Below, piece after piece: positions 7,450 through 16,249 of a stretch of DNA of 47,931 nucleotides. The stretch's first letter is position 1, and each line of letters starts with the position of its first letter. The translations under genes were made by a program, and so were the position numbers. Origin of the DNA: Pseudomonadota bacterium (GTDB lineage: Bacteria > Pseudomonadota > Gammaproteobacteria > Burkholderiales > Rhodocyclaceae); assembly GCA_021849505.1 (NCBI GenBank), contig JAJZSW010000013.1:1-47931 (forward strand). The letters are read 5' to 3'. The notes beneath the pieces are model-generated. The model did no database searches. It saw only the letters and a list, made by a program, of their open reading frames with translations, and was not told where the DNA came from.

Positions 7450-8805
7450 ATGCTCACGCACAAGCAATGCCGTACATGGCTGGCGCGAGGTGGCGTGGCG
7501 TTTGTCTTGGCCGGCTCCTCCCTATCGGCAAGTGCGCTGGATCTGCTGGAAAGCTATCGGGCGGGGCTGGCGCAAGACGCCGAGTTTCAGGCTGCGAAGG
7601 CCGCCCTCGAGGCAAGGCGTGAAGAAGTTCCGATGGCGCGCGCCCAACTGCTGCCGAACGTCGGCATCAATGCGACCCGGATGCAGAACGATCTGACTAC
7701 CACGCAAAACCTTCTGGGCCAGTCTTCTACCTTCGATTCGAATTACGACAGCAAGAATTATTCGCTGTCCCTGCGCCAGCCCCTGTATCGGCCGATGCAG
7801 TTTGCGGCTTATGAACAGTCTTTTACGCGCCTGGCGAGTGCCGAGGCCGCCTTCGAGAAGGCGAAACAGGATCTTGCCGTGCGCGTCGCGACCGCCTACT
7901 TCAATTTGCTACTGGCGGAAGAGGGCCTGCGGCAGGTCGAGATCCAGAAGTCTGCCATCGAGATCCAGTTGTCAGCCGCCAGCCTGGCGCTCAAGGTCGG
8001 CCACGGCACGCGCACGGATGTCGATGATGCGCAAGCCCGCCTGGATTTGAATACGGCCAAGCGGCTTGCGGCTCGACAGCAGGTCAGGCAGGCGCGGCAC
8101 GAACTGGAAATCCTGATCGACCGTCCTGTGCAATCAGTTGCATCCGTCAATGCTCGGCGCCTGGAGTTGGCGGCCATGGAACCGGCATCGCTCGACGACT
8201 GGCTGCTGATGGCGGAGACGGCCAATCCGGAATTGCGTGACATGAAATCGCGAGTTGAAACCGCGCGTTTCGAAGTCGACAGGGCGAGTTCCGGACACAA
8301 GCCGACGCTGGACCTGATCGCGCAACGGACATTGAATGTCAGCGACAACGTCACCAATCCGAATAGCCGGTATCTCAATAACCAAATCGGTGTTCAGCTG
8401 TCCGTCCCCTTGTACGCGGGCGGATATGTGAACGCGCAGGTCAGGTCTGCTCTGGCATCGCTGGCAGGCGCGGAGCAGGCCTACGAGTCTGCCCGCCGCA
8501 AGCTGTCCACCCAGGTACGCAAGGAATTTCAGGGAGTGGAGGAAGGCATCCTCCGTGTGAAGGCGCTCGAACAGGCGGAGCGCTCCGCCGATCAATCGGT
8601 CTATTCGAACGAAAAAGGATTCAAGGCGGGCACCCGTTCACGCGTGGATATTTTGAATGCTGAAGAAAGTCGTGGCAATACCCGCCTCGAACTCGTGCGC
8701 GCGCGTTTCGAATATGTACTATCCCGCATTCGCCTGCTGGCACTGTGCGGGGTGGTGGGGAGCGAAGAGATCGAAGCTGTCAATCGCTGGTTGGGAGATT
8801 CCTGA
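7450..8805 (+). CDS. TolC-family outer-membrane channel protein
   Basis: A 451-residue outer-membrane efflux protein forming the exit duct of the secretion system. It begins with a signal peptide (residues about 1-29, ending SSLSASA before LDLLESYRAGL). The mature part has the duplicated TolC layout: LLESYRAGLAQDAEFQAA opening, a beta segment NYSLSLRQPLYRP, long helices, and the second repeat with NNQIGVQLSVPLYAGG and KAGTRSRVDILNAEES. It is the last gene of the operon; the next gene is convergent and 37 bp away. Confidence 0.93.
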   Translation: MLTHKQCRTWLARGGVAFVLAGSSLSASALDLLESYRAGLAQDAEFQAAKAALEARREEVPMARAQLLPNVGINATRMQNDLTTTQNLLGQSSTFDSNYDSKNYSLSLRQPLYRPMQFAAYEQSFTRLASAEAAFEKAKQDLAVRVATAYFNLLLAEEGLRQVEIQKSAIEIQLSAASLALKVGHGTRTDVDDAQARLDLNTAKRLAARQQVRQARHELEILIDRPVQSVASVNARRLELAAMEPASLDDWLLMAETANPELRDMKSRVETARFEVDRASSGHKPTLDLIAQRTLNVSDNVTNPNSRYLNNQIGVQLSVPLYAGGYVNAQVRSALASLAGAEQAYESARRKLSTQVRKEFQGVEEGILRVKALEQAERSADQSVYSNEKGFKAGTRSRVDILNAEESRGNTRLELVRARFEYVLSRIRLLALCGVVGSEEIEAVNRWLGDS

Positions 8806-8842
8806 TTTCGGCCAGTTGGCGTATCCGTCATGATCCGGCTGT

Positions 8843-9403
8843 TCAGCGCTCTAGGTGCTCCAGCACGATCAGCACGACCTGCAACAGCAGGATGACGACC
8901 AGTGGCGAGAGGTCGAGGCCGCCGCCGAAGACCGGCACGACGCGGCGCACCGGCGCGAGCAGCGGCGCGGCGAGGCCGTTGAACAGGGGCGCGGCCGGCG
9001 AATGGGGCGCGAGCCACGACAGCAGCGCGGCGAGGATCACCACGCCCATCAGCAGGTAAACGAACAGCTTGAGCACGGCGAGCACGGCCGCCCAGGCGAT
9101 GGCAAGAAAACCGCCGAGCGCGTCGAGGCCCAGGCCACCCGGTGCGGTCAGGTTGGCCAGGATGGCGAGGTAGGCGAACTGCGTCAGCCAGGCGGCGAGC
9201 ACGCTGGCGAGGTCGATGCCGAACAGGCCGGGCACGATGCGCCGCAGGGGCAGCACCGCCCAGTTGGTGAAGGTGATGACGAACTGGCCGACTGGATTGC
9301 GGAAGGGCGCGCGTGCCCACTGCATCCAGACGCGGGCGAGGAAGGCGAAGGACAGCAGGCCGGCCGCGGTGCCGAGCAGGAGCGTAACGATCTGGGTCAG
9401 CAT
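8843..9403 (-). CDS. yggT: YggT family membrane protein
   Basis: The 186-residue integral membrane protein has the two-block YggT layout: FLARVWMQWARAPFRNPVGQ with FTNWAVLPLRRIVPG in the first half, and a second hydrophobic hairpin with LLSWLAPHSP and PLLAPVRRVVPVFGG. Its exact role is unknown; the family is linked with osmotic tolerance and cell-envelope upkeep. The start was put at the ATG giving MLTQIVTLLL, 7 bp downstream of the proC stop. The yggS-proC-yggT order is a widely conserved cluster. Confidence 0.9.
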   Translation of the reverse strand: MLTQIVTLLLGTAAGLLSFAFLARVWMQWARAPFRNPVGQFVITFTNWAVLPLRRIVPGLFGIDLASVLAAWLTQFAYLAILANLTAPGGLGLDALGGFLAIAWAAVLAVLKLFVYLLMGVVILAALLSWLAPHSPAAPLFNGLAAPLLAPVRRVVPVFGGGLDLSPLVVILLLQVVLIVLEHLER

Positions 9404-9410
9404 GGCGTCA

Positions 9411-10223
9411 TCAGTCCTGGCCAAGGATCTCGCAGAGCTCGCGGCCGCGCGCGGCGGCGGCTTCGACGCCTTTCGCGATCGCCGCATCGATGGCCTCGGT
9501 GTTGAACACCTCGATGGCGGCGGCGGTGGTGCCGCCCTTCGAGGTGACGCGCATGCGCAGGTCATCCACCGGCTCATTGCTCGCCTCGGCCAGCTTTGCC
9601 GCGCCGAGGAAGGTCTCGATCGCCAGCAGGCGCGCGGTCTCTGGGGGCAGGCCGAGCGCCGTGCCCGAGTTCTGCAGGGCCTCGATGAAATAGAACACAT
9701 AGGCCGGGCCGCTGCCGGAGACGGCGGTGATGACGTCCATCAGCGCTTCGTCCTCGATCCACAGCGTGCGGCCGACGGCCTTGAGGACTTTCTCGGCGGT
9801 GGCACGGCCTTCATGGTCCACCGCCGGTCCTGCGCACAGGCCGGTGATGCCGGCACCGATCAGCGCGGGCGTGTTGGGCATGCTGCGCACCAGGTTGCCG
9901 TAGCCGCCGAGCCAGCGGCCGATGTCCTTCAATTGGAGGCCGGCCGCGATGCTGATCACCAGCTGGTCCTTGAGCTTGCCCGCCGCGGGGGCGACCGCCT
10001 CCTTCATCAGCTGCGGCTTGACCGCCAGCACCAGCACCTCGCAGTTGAGCGCCGCCGCGTCGATCGCCGGCGTGCAGCGCACACCGAAATCGTCGGTGAG
10101 CCGCGTGCGGGTTTCCTCGACCGGGTCGACGACCTGCATGCCGGCCGCGGAGTAGCCCTGTTTCTTCAAGCCGCCGATGAGGGCGGTGGCCATGTTGCCC
10201 CCGCCGATAAAGGTGATTTTCAT
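9411..10223 (-). CDS. proC: pyrroline-5-carboxylate reductase
   Basis: The 270-residue enzyme makes the last step of proline synthesis, reducing pyrroline-5-carboxylate with NAD(P)H in the cytoplasm. It opens with the Rossmann motif MKITFIGGGNMATALIGGL, has SMPNTPALIGAGITGLCAG in the middle, and carries the family signature in VSGSGPAYVFYFIEAL with TSKGGTTAAAIEVF near the end. The length is normal. The ATG at 10223 overlaps the yggS stop by 4 bp, so the genes are coupled. Confidence 0.97.
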   Translation of the reverse strand: MKITFIGGGNMATALIGGLKKQGYSAAGMQVVDPVEETRTRLTDDFGVRCTPAIDAAALNCEVLVLAVKPQLMKEAVAPAAGKLKDQLVISIAAGLQLKDIGRWLGGYGNLVRSMPNTPALIGAGITGLCAGPAVDHEGRATAEKVLKAVGRTLWIEDEALMDVITAVSGSGPAYVFYFIEALQNSGTALGLPPETARLLAIETFLGAAKLAEASNEPVDDLRMRVTSKGGTTAAAIEVFNTEAIDAAIAKGVEAAAARGRELCEILGQD

Positions 10224-10924
10224 GTGGTGTGCCTTTCTCCGAATATCGCCGTGCCGACGCGCACGAGCGTCGCGCCTGCCATGATCGCATCCTCGAGGTC
10301 GTGCGACATGCCCATCGAGAGCGTGTCGAGCGTCAATCCTTCGGTATTCAGGCGGTCGCGCAGTTCGCGCAGCATGCCGAACTGCCGTCGCGCCAGCGCC
10401 GAGTTTTCCGCGGCGCTGCCGGCGCCCGGCTCGGGAATGGCCATCAGGCCGCGCAGGCGCAGGTTCGGCAGCCTTGCCACGGCTTGGCACAGGGCCGCTG
10501 CGTCTCCGGGCGTACAGCCGCTCTTGCTGGCCTCTCCGCTGACATTCACCTGTACGCAGACATTGAGCGGCGGCAGCCCGGCGGGCCTTTGCGCCGACAG
10601 CCGCTCGGCAATCCTGAGCCGCTCGACCGAATGCACCCAGGTGAAATGTTCGGCCACCGACTTCGTCTTGTTGCTCTGCAGGGGGCCGATGAAATGCCAT
10701 TCGAGGTCGAGGTCGGCCAGTTGCGCCTGCTTGATGAGCGCTTCCTGGACGTAGCTTTCGCCAAAGCCGCGCTGGCCGGCGGCGTGCGCTTCGCGCAAGG
10801 CGCCGGACGGAAAGGTCTTGCTGACGGCCAGCAGCGTGATGTCGGCCGGATCGCGTCCGGCGCGGGAACAGGCCTCGATAATGCGCCTTTTCACGGCTTG
10901 CAGGTTGGTGGAAATTGTTGTCAT
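10220..10924 (-). CDS. yggS: PLP homeostasis protein YggS/PROSC
   Basis: The 234-residue protein is a pyridoxal-phosphate binding protein of the YggS family. PLP would be held by Lys36 in LLAVSKTF. Other family blocks are GFGESYVQEA, LEWHFIGPLQSNK, VNVSGEASKSG and LSMGMSHDLEDAI, all matching the usual order. It heads the leftward yggS-proC-yggT operon and is divergent from pilT, with 78 bp between the starts. TATACT on the minus strand (10948-10953) may be its -10 box. Confidence 0.95.
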   Translation of the reverse strand: MTTISTNLQAVKRRIIEACSRAGRDPADITLLAVSKTFPSGALREAHAAGQRGFGESYVQEALIKQAQLADLDLEWHFIGPLQSNKTKSVAEHFTWVHSVERLRIAERLSAQRPAGLPPLNVCVQVNVSGEASKSGCTPGDAAALCQAVARLPNLRLRGLMAIPEPGAGSAAENSALARRQFGMLRELRDRLNTEGLTLDTLSMGMSHDLEDAIMAGATLVRVGTAIFGERHTT

Positions 10925-11002
10925 ATAGCGGCTGATTGCTGTCTTTCAGTATACCGAAGCGGCCCGGGAGTCTCCTGCCGGCCGCGTGGAGCGTGTCACG
11001 AT

Positions 11003-12046
11003 ATGGATATCACCGAACTGCTGGCCTTCGTCGTCAAGAACAAGGCGTCCGACTTGCACCTGTCCTCCGGCCTGCCGCCGATGATCCGCGTGCATGGCGA
11101 CATCCGGCGCATCAACCTGCCGCCGATGGAGCACAAGGACGTGCACGCGATGGTGTACGACATCATGAACGACGGGCAGCGCAAGCATTACGAGGAAACG
11201 CTGGAGTGCGACTTCTCCTTCGCGGTGCCGCAGCTGGCGCGCTTCCGGGTGAATGCCTTCGTGCAGCAGCGCGGCGCGGCGGCGGTGTTCCGCACCATCC
11301 CCTCGAAGGTGCTGACGCTCGAACAGCTGAACGCGCCGAAGATCTTCGCCGACATCGCCAACCAGCCGCGTGGCATCGTGCTGGTGACCGGGCCGACCGG
11401 CTCGGGCAAGTCGACGACGCTGGCGGCGATGGTCGACCACATCAACGAGAAGGAATTCGGCCACATCCTGACCGTCGAGGACCCGATCGAATTCGTGCAT
11501 GAATCGAAGAAGTGCCTGATCAACCAGCGCGAGGTCGGCCCGCACACGCTGTCGTTCAACAACGCGCTGCGCTCGGCGTTGCGCGAGGACCCGGACGTGA
11601 TCCTCGTCGGCGAAATGCGCGACCTCGAAACCATCCGCCTCGCGCTGACCGGTGCCGAGACCGGCCACCTGGTGTTCGGCACGCTGCACACCTCGTCGGC
11701 GGCCAAGACCATCGACCGGATCGTGGACGTCTTCCCGGCGGCGGAAAAGGAAATGGTGCGCTCGATGTTGTCCGAATCCCTGCGCGCCGTCATTTCGCAG
11801 ACGCTGCTGAAGACCAAGGACGGCAACGGCCGGGTCGCGGCGCACGAGATCATGATCGGCACGCCGGCGATCCGCAACCTGATCCGCGAGAACAAGATCG
11901 CGCAGATGTATTCGTCGATCCAGACCGGCCAGCAGTTCGGCATGCAGACGCTCGACCAGAACCTGCAGGAACTGGTCAAGCGCAACGTCGTGTCGGCCGC
12001 CGAGGCACGCAACAAGGCGGCCAACAAAGACAACTTCCCCGGCTAA
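11003..12046 (+). CDS. pilT: type IV pilus retraction ATPase PilT
   Basis: This 347-residue hexameric ATPase depolymerises type IV pili. It starts MDITELLAFVVKNKASDLHL and has Walker A TGPTGSGKST, the Asp box (VEDPIEFVH), Walker B with DVILVGEMRD and the His box TGHLVFGTLHTSS. The AIRNLIRENK motif typical of PilT is present near the C-terminus. No good upstream start exists before 11003. It is followed after 18 bp by pilU. Other pilus genes are absent here, as is usual, since pilT is often separate. Confidence 0.97.
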   Translation: MDITELLAFVVKNKASDLHLSSGLPPMIRVHGDIRRINLPPMEHKDVHAMVYDIMNDGQRKHYEETLECDFSFAVPQLARFRVNAFVQQRGAAAVFRTIPSKVLTLEQLNAPKIFADIANQPRGIVLVTGPTGSGKSTTLAAMVDHINEKEFGHILTVEDPIEFVHESKKCLINQREVGPHTLSFNNALRSALREDPDVILVGEMRDLETIRLALTGAETGHLVFGTLHTSSAAKTIDRIVDVFPAAEKEMVRSMLSESLRAVISQTLLKTKDGNGRVAAHEIMIGTPAIRNLIRENKIAQMYSSIQTGQQFGMQTLDQNLQELVKRNVVSAAEARNKAANKDNFPG

Positions 12047-12064
12047 GGCATTCGGAACCGACAC

Positions 12065-13201
12065 ATGGAACGCGACGAGGCACTCAAATTCCTCTACCAG
12101 CTGCTGGCGATGATGGTGCAGAAGAAGGGTTCCGACCTCTTCATCACCGCCGCCTTTCCCCCCGCGATCAAGGTCGATGGCAAGGTCACGCCGGTGACGG
12201 CGCAGGCGCTGTCGCCGCAGCACACGCTCGAACTGGCGCACTCGGTGATGAACGACAAGCAGGCGGCGACCTTCGAGGAAACCAAGGAATGCAATTTCGC
12301 GATCAGCCCGGCCGGCATCGGCCGCTTCCGCGTCAACGCCTTCATGCAGCAGGGCCGCACCGGCCTCGTCTTCCGCACCATCAACACTTCGATTCCGAAA
12401 TTCGAGGATCTGGGCCTGCCGGCGACGCTCAAGGACATCGGCATGACCAAGCGCGGCCTGGTGCTCTTCGTCGGCGGCACGGGCTCGGGCAAGTCGACCT
12501 CGCTGGCGGCGATGATCGGCTACCGCAACGAGAACAGCTACGGCCACATCATCACGATCGAGGATCCGGTCGAATACGTGCATGACCACAAGAACTGCAT
12601 CATCACGCAGCGCGAGGTCGGGGTCGATACCGACTCCTGGGAGGCGGCGCTCAAGAACACCCTGCGCCAGGCGCCCGACGTGATCCTGATCGGCGAGATC
12701 CGCGACCGCGAGACGATGGAGCATGCGATCGCCTTTTCCGAGACCGGCCACCTGTGCATGGGCACGCTGCACGCGAACAACTCCAACCAGGCGATGGACC
12801 GCATCATCAACTTCTTTCCCGAGGAGCGCCGCCCGCAGCTGCTGATGGACCTGTCGCTGAACCTCAAGGCGGTCGTCTCCCAGCGCCTCCTGCCGGCGCG
12901 CGAGGGTAAGGGGCGCGTCGCCGCCGTCGAGATCCTGCTCAACTCGCCGCTGATCGCCGACCTGATCGGCAAAGGCGACGTGCATGAGATCAAGGAGATC
13001 ATGAAGAAGTCGCGCGAGCTGGGCATGCAGACCTTCGACCAGGCGCTGTTCGACCTCTACGAAGCCGGCAAGATCAGCTACGAGGACGCGTTGCGCTTCG
13101 CCGACTCGATGAACGAAGTGCGCCTGCAGATCAAGCTGCATGGCAAGGAATTGGCCGAGCGCGACCTGCAGGGCGGCATCCAGCATCTCGATATCGTGTA
13201 A
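12065..13201 (+). CDS. pilU: PilT-dependent pilus retraction ATPase PilU
   Basis: A 378-residue paralogue of PilT that assists retraction under load. It carries Walker A VGGTGSGKSTS, the Asp box IEDPVEYVHDHK, Walker B with DVILIGEIRDRE and the His box GHLCMGTLHANNS. The C-terminus (FADSMNEVRLQIKLHGKELA) is characteristic of PilU and longer than in PilT. It lies in the usual pilT-pilU order, with an unknown gene 24 bp downstream. Confidence 0.96.
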   Translation: MERDEALKFLYQLLAMMVQKKGSDLFITAAFPPAIKVDGKVTPVTAQALSPQHTLELAHSVMNDKQAATFEETKECNFAISPAGIGRFRVNAFMQQGRTGLVFRTINTSIPKFEDLGLPATLKDIGMTKRGLVLFVGGTGSGKSTSLAAMIGYRNENSYGHIITIEDPVEYVHDHKNCIITQREVGVDTDSWEAALKNTLRQAPDVILIGEIRDRETMEHAIAFSETGHLCMGTLHANNSNQAMDRIINFFPEERRPQLLMDLSLNLKAVVSQRLLPAREGKGRVAAVEILLNSPLIADLIGKGDVHEIKEIMKKSRELGMQTFDQALFDLYEAGKISYEDALRFADSMNEVRLQIKLHGKELAERDLQGGIQHLDIV

Positions 13202-13225
13202 CCCATCAGCCATGGCGAACCCAAC

Positions 13226-13735
13226 ATGAACATTCCCGCGCACCCCGAGGCCAGCGCCATCGAGAGTTTTCACCATGTCCAGAAACGCGTCTGCATGCTC
13301 TGGGGCACGCACGAGCTCGATGTGTACCTGAACCACCTGATGACCGATTCGCGCGACGGCCAGCGCAAGGGCTTTCCCGTCGAGGTGACCGCCGAACTGC
13401 TTTTCCTCGCCGAGCTCAACAAGCTGAATCGGGCCATCGATCTCGCCCGCAAGCTCAAGATTCCCTTGAGCGAGGCTTACCACAAGATCGACAAGCAGGA
13501 TCGCGGCGACGAGCTTGGCGACGATCCGCTCTCGGGACGCGATCAGTTCGCCCGCGAGGAAAAGGAACTCGGCGCCAGGGCGCGGCCGGCCGCCAGGAAG
13601 AGCGAAGAGGCCGAAGGTGTCTTCGCGCTGCTCGGCAAGGGCGTGTTCGCGCTCTTTACCAGCAAGGCGGTGCTGTTCCTCGTGGCGCTGTTTCTTGCCT
13701 GGCAGTTCGTCCTGCCGCTGTTCTTCAAGAAATAG
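13226..13735 (+). CDS. hypothetical tail-anchored protein downstream of pilU
   Basis: I do not recognise this 169-residue protein. The first 90 residues look cytoplasmic and helical (ELLFLAELNKLNRAIDLARK). A charged, Ala/Glu-rich linker follows (about 95-130), and a single C-terminal hydrophobic helix (AVLFLVALFLAWQFVLPLFF) ends in Lys-Lys. The layout is that of a tail-anchored inner-membrane protein facing the cytoplasm. Being co-directional and 24 bp from pilU, it may link the retraction motor to the membrane, but this is inference. Confidence 0.75.
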   Translation: MNIPAHPEASAIESFHHVQKRVCMLWGTHELDVYLNHLMTDSRDGQRKGFPVEVTAELLFLAELNKLNRAIDLARKLKIPLSEAYHKIDKQDRGDELGDDPLSGRDQFAREEKELGARARPAARKSEEAEGVFALLGKGVFALFTSKAVLFLVALFLAWQFVLPLFFKK

Positions 13736-13738
13736 CGA

Positions 13739-14947
13739 TTATTTTCGGGCGCTGCCGGCGACGATGGCGAAGCCGTAGAGCCGGCATTCGAGCGCCCCGT
13801 TGAACAACGGGATCTTGCGGTCCGGCCGCAGGCCGATCAGCTTCGGCAGGCGCGTGTCCGCCGAGAGCAGCCAGCAATGCCAGCCGGCGAAGCGCTGCTT
13901 GAAGGCATCCCCCAGCCGCGGATAGAAGGCCGCCAGCTCGTCGAGTTCGCCGAGCCGTTCGCCGTAGGGCGGGTTGGCGACCAGCACGCCCGTGGCGGCC
14001 GGCGGATCGATTTCCAGCAGGTCGGCGCGACGCACCTCGATCAAATCGTCGAGGCCGGCATGCGCGAGGTTCTGCATGCAGCGCGCCACCGCATCGTCGT
14101 CGCGGTCGCTGCCCCAGATCGGCAGCTTCCCTGGTGCGGCGACCCGCCGGTCGGCGGCTTCGACGCAGAGCCGCTTCCAGAGCGCGGGCTCGTAGTCGAG
14201 CAGCCTGGTGAAGCCGAAATCCTTCATGTCGCGCGCCAGCCCCGGCGCGTCGCCGAGCGCCATGCCGGCCGCTTCGAGCAGCAGCGTGCCCGAGCCGCAC
14301 ATCGGATCGAGCAGCGCCATGCCGGGCGTCCAGCCGGCAAGGCGCAGGATGCCGGCGGCGAGATTCTCCTTCAGCGGCGCGGCGACCTTGGCGATCTTCT
14401 GGCCGCGCAGCCAGAGCGGCTCGCCGGAGGTGTCGACGTAGAGCGTGGCCGTCTTTTCAGTCACGAACAGGTGGATGCGTACGTCGGGCGCGGCGGTATT
14501 CACGTCCGGCCGCTTGCCGCAGTCGGCGCGGAAGCGGTCGCAGACGGCGTCCTTCACTTTGAGGGTGATGTACTCGACGCTCTTGAATGGCGCGCGGACG
14601 GCGGTGACATAGACGCGGATGCTGCGCGCCACGTCGAACAGCTGCGGCCAGGCGATGTCGTAGGCGAGTTTGTAGATGTCCTGCTCGTCGCGAAAGCCAG
14701 CTTCCGCGAGACGGCACAGCACACGCGTGGCGATGCGCGAGTGCAGGTTCACGCGATAACAGGTTTCCTTGGTGCCGGCAAAACCGGCGCCGCCGGGCGT
14801 GATCGAGACTTCCGTGCCGCCGGCCGCCGCGATGTCCTCGGCCAGCAGGGCTTCGAGTCCGCGCGGGCAGGTGGCGAAATAATGCCCGGCCTGCGGCGCC
14901 GCCGGGCGGCGCACGACGACACGTGGGCGCTTCGGCGGACCGTTCAA
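13739..14947 (-). CDS. THUMP-domain 23S rRNA methyltransferase, RlmL N-terminal type
   Basis: About 402 residues. An N-terminal ferredoxin-like/THUMP part (YFATCPRGLEALLAEDI, then the VRIHLFVTEKTATLYVD segment) precedes a SAM-dependent methyltransferase fold with LLDPMCGSGTLLLEA and the N6/N2 methylation motif VANPPYGERLG. This is the RlmL-like enzyme modifying a guanine in 23S rRNA, without the second methyltransferase fused in enterobacteria. The start is uncertain: a TTG (14947) overlaps the TGA of the upstream gene, giving coupled translation; a GTG further in is possible. Confidence 0.88.
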   Translation of the reverse strand: MNGPPKRPRVVVRRPAAPQAGHYFATCPRGLEALLAEDIAAAGGTEVSITPGGAGFAGTKETCYRVNLHSRIATRVLCRLAEAGFRDEQDIYKLAYDIAWPQLFDVARSIRVYVTAVRAPFKSVEYITLKVKDAVCDRFRADCGKRPDVNTAAPDVRIHLFVTEKTATLYVDTSGEPLWLRGQKIAKVAAPLKENLAAGILRLAGWTPGMALLDPMCGSGTLLLEAAGMALGDAPGLARDMKDFGFTRLLDYEPALWKRLCVEAADRRVAAPGKLPIWGSDRDDDAVARCMQNLAHAGLDDLIEVRRADLLEIDPPAATGVLVANPPYGERLGELDELAAFYPRLGDAFKQRFAGWHCWLLSADTRLPKLIGLRPDRKIPLFNGALECRLYGFAIVAGSARK

Positions 14948-15366
14948 AACGGCTTCACCACGACGAGGATGACGACGGCGAGCAGCACCAGCACCGGCAC
15001 TTCGTTGAAGAAGCGGAACCAGACATGCGAGCGCAGGTTGCTGCCCTCCCGGAACCGCCGCAACAGCCTGCCGCAGTAGAGGTGATAGACGACCAGGCCG
15101 GCGACCAGCGTGGTTTTCACGTGGATCCAGCCAGCGCTGAAGCCGAAGAGATACCACAGCCAGAGGCCGGTGATGACCGCCAGCGCACCGATCGGCGTGA
15201 CGAACTTGTAGAGCTTGCGCGCCATGACCAGCAGGCGTTCGCGCTCGGCGGGGCTGTCGGCCGGCACCATGGCGAGGTTGACGAAGATGCGCGGCAGGTA
15301 GAACAGGCCGGCGAACCAGCTGACGACGAAGAAGATGTGGAAGGCTTTTACCCAGAGCAGCATCAT
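14944..15366 (-). CDS. HemJ/CopD-family membrane protein
   Basis: A 140-residue protein with four hydrophobic helices. The opening MMLLWVKAFHIFFVVSWFAG, then FYLPRIFV, matches the UPF0093/HemJ family, which oxidises protoporphyrinogen IX in heme synthesis; a histidine in the first helix and a later histidine (WIHVKTTLV) are conserved haem-binding candidates. CopD-family copper proteins share the fold, so HemJ activity is likely but not certain. Its start overlaps the stop of the epimerase-like gene by 4 bp and its stop overlaps the methyltransferase start, making a three-gene operon. Confidence 0.8.
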   Translation of the reverse strand: MMLLWVKAFHIFFVVSWFAGLFYLPRIFVNLAMVPADSPAERERLLVMARKLYKFVTPIGALAVITGLWLWYLFGFSAGWIHVKTTLVAGLVVYHLYCGRLLRRFREGSNLRSHVWFRFFNEVPVLVLLAVVILVVVKPF

Positions 15367-16235
15367 GAAGAGGTTCCTTGTTGCAGGGCATCCGCAATGC
15401 CGTCATCGACGGTGGGATAGCGAAGTTTCAATTTCAGTTCGCGCTTCATGCGCGTGTTGGCCAGCCGGCGCGATTCGTTCATGAACGAGAGCAGCACCGG
15501 CGACAAGCGGGTTTGCGCTGCCGCGCGCGTCACGCGCGGCGGGCGGGGCAGGGCGAAGGCGTCAGCGAGCTTGTCGAACCAGTCGCCCATTCGCAGATCG
15601 GAATCGTCGCTGATGTTGTAGATGCGATTCGCGCCACCGCGTTCCAGTGCCGCCACGCAGGCCGCGGCCAGGTCGATGGCATGGATGTGGTTGGTGTAGG
15701 AATCCTCCGCGGCCAGCAGCACCGGGTCGCCGCGCCGCACGCGTTCGAGCGGCAGCCGGTCGGCCGCGTAGATGCCGGGGGCGCGCAGGATGCTGACACG
15801 CAGGTTCGCCCGCCTCAGCAGCGACTCGGCGGCGACCCGGCGGCGCGCGCGCGCGGTGCCGGCGGCGCAGGGGCGCGTCTCCTGAACAACCGCACCACCA
15901 CAGGGGCCATACACCCCGCTGGTGCTGATGTACACAAGGCGGCGTGGTAGACTCCGCGCCCTTGCCAGCGTCGCCAGCAGGTGCTTGGTGCGCGGGTCGT
16001 CGGCCCCTTCGCCGGGCGGCGGCGCGCTGTGCAGCACCGCGTCGGCGATACCGGCGAGACGTCGCAGCGAGGCGGGTTGGTCGAGGTCTCCGCGGATCTG
16101 CTTCACGCCCTGGGCGCGCAAGGCCGGATCGACCGCGCGTACCAGCGCGACGACCTGCCAGCGCCGCGTCAGGACGGGCAGCGCGCGGCGCACGACGTCA
16201 CCGCAACCGACAATCAGCAGCCTTCTCTTTTTCAC
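15363..16235 (-). CDS. NAD-dependent epimerase/dehydratase-like SDR protein
   Basis: A 290-residue extended short-chain dehydrogenase-like protein. The nucleotide-binding loop is altered (LLIVGCGDVVRRALPVL), while VYISTSGVYGP and SYTNHIHAIDLA fit NAD-dependent epimerase-like proteins of the YeeZ type. The usual catalytic YxxxK is not evident: the YGP segment is followed by an Arg-rich stretch, so enzymatic activity is doubtful. It starts with GTG at 16235, only 14 bp from the divergent flavin reductase start, so promoters of both genes must overlap or lie inside coding DNA. Confidence 0.82.
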   Translation of the reverse strand: MKKRRLLIVGCGDVVRRALPVLTRRWQVVALVRAVDPALRAQGVKQIRGDLDQPASLRRLAGIADAVLHSAPPPGEGADDPRTKHLLATLARARSLPRRLVYISTSGVYGPCGGAVVQETRPCAAGTARARRRVAAESLLRRANLRVSILRAPGIYAADRLPLERVRRGDPVLLAAEDSYTNHIHAIDLAAACVAALERGGANRIYNISDDSDLRMGDWFDKLADAFALPRPPRVTRAAAQTRLSPVLLSFMNESRRLANTRMKRELKLKLRYPTVDDGIADALQQGTSS

Positions 16236-16249
16236 CGGACGATTATCGC

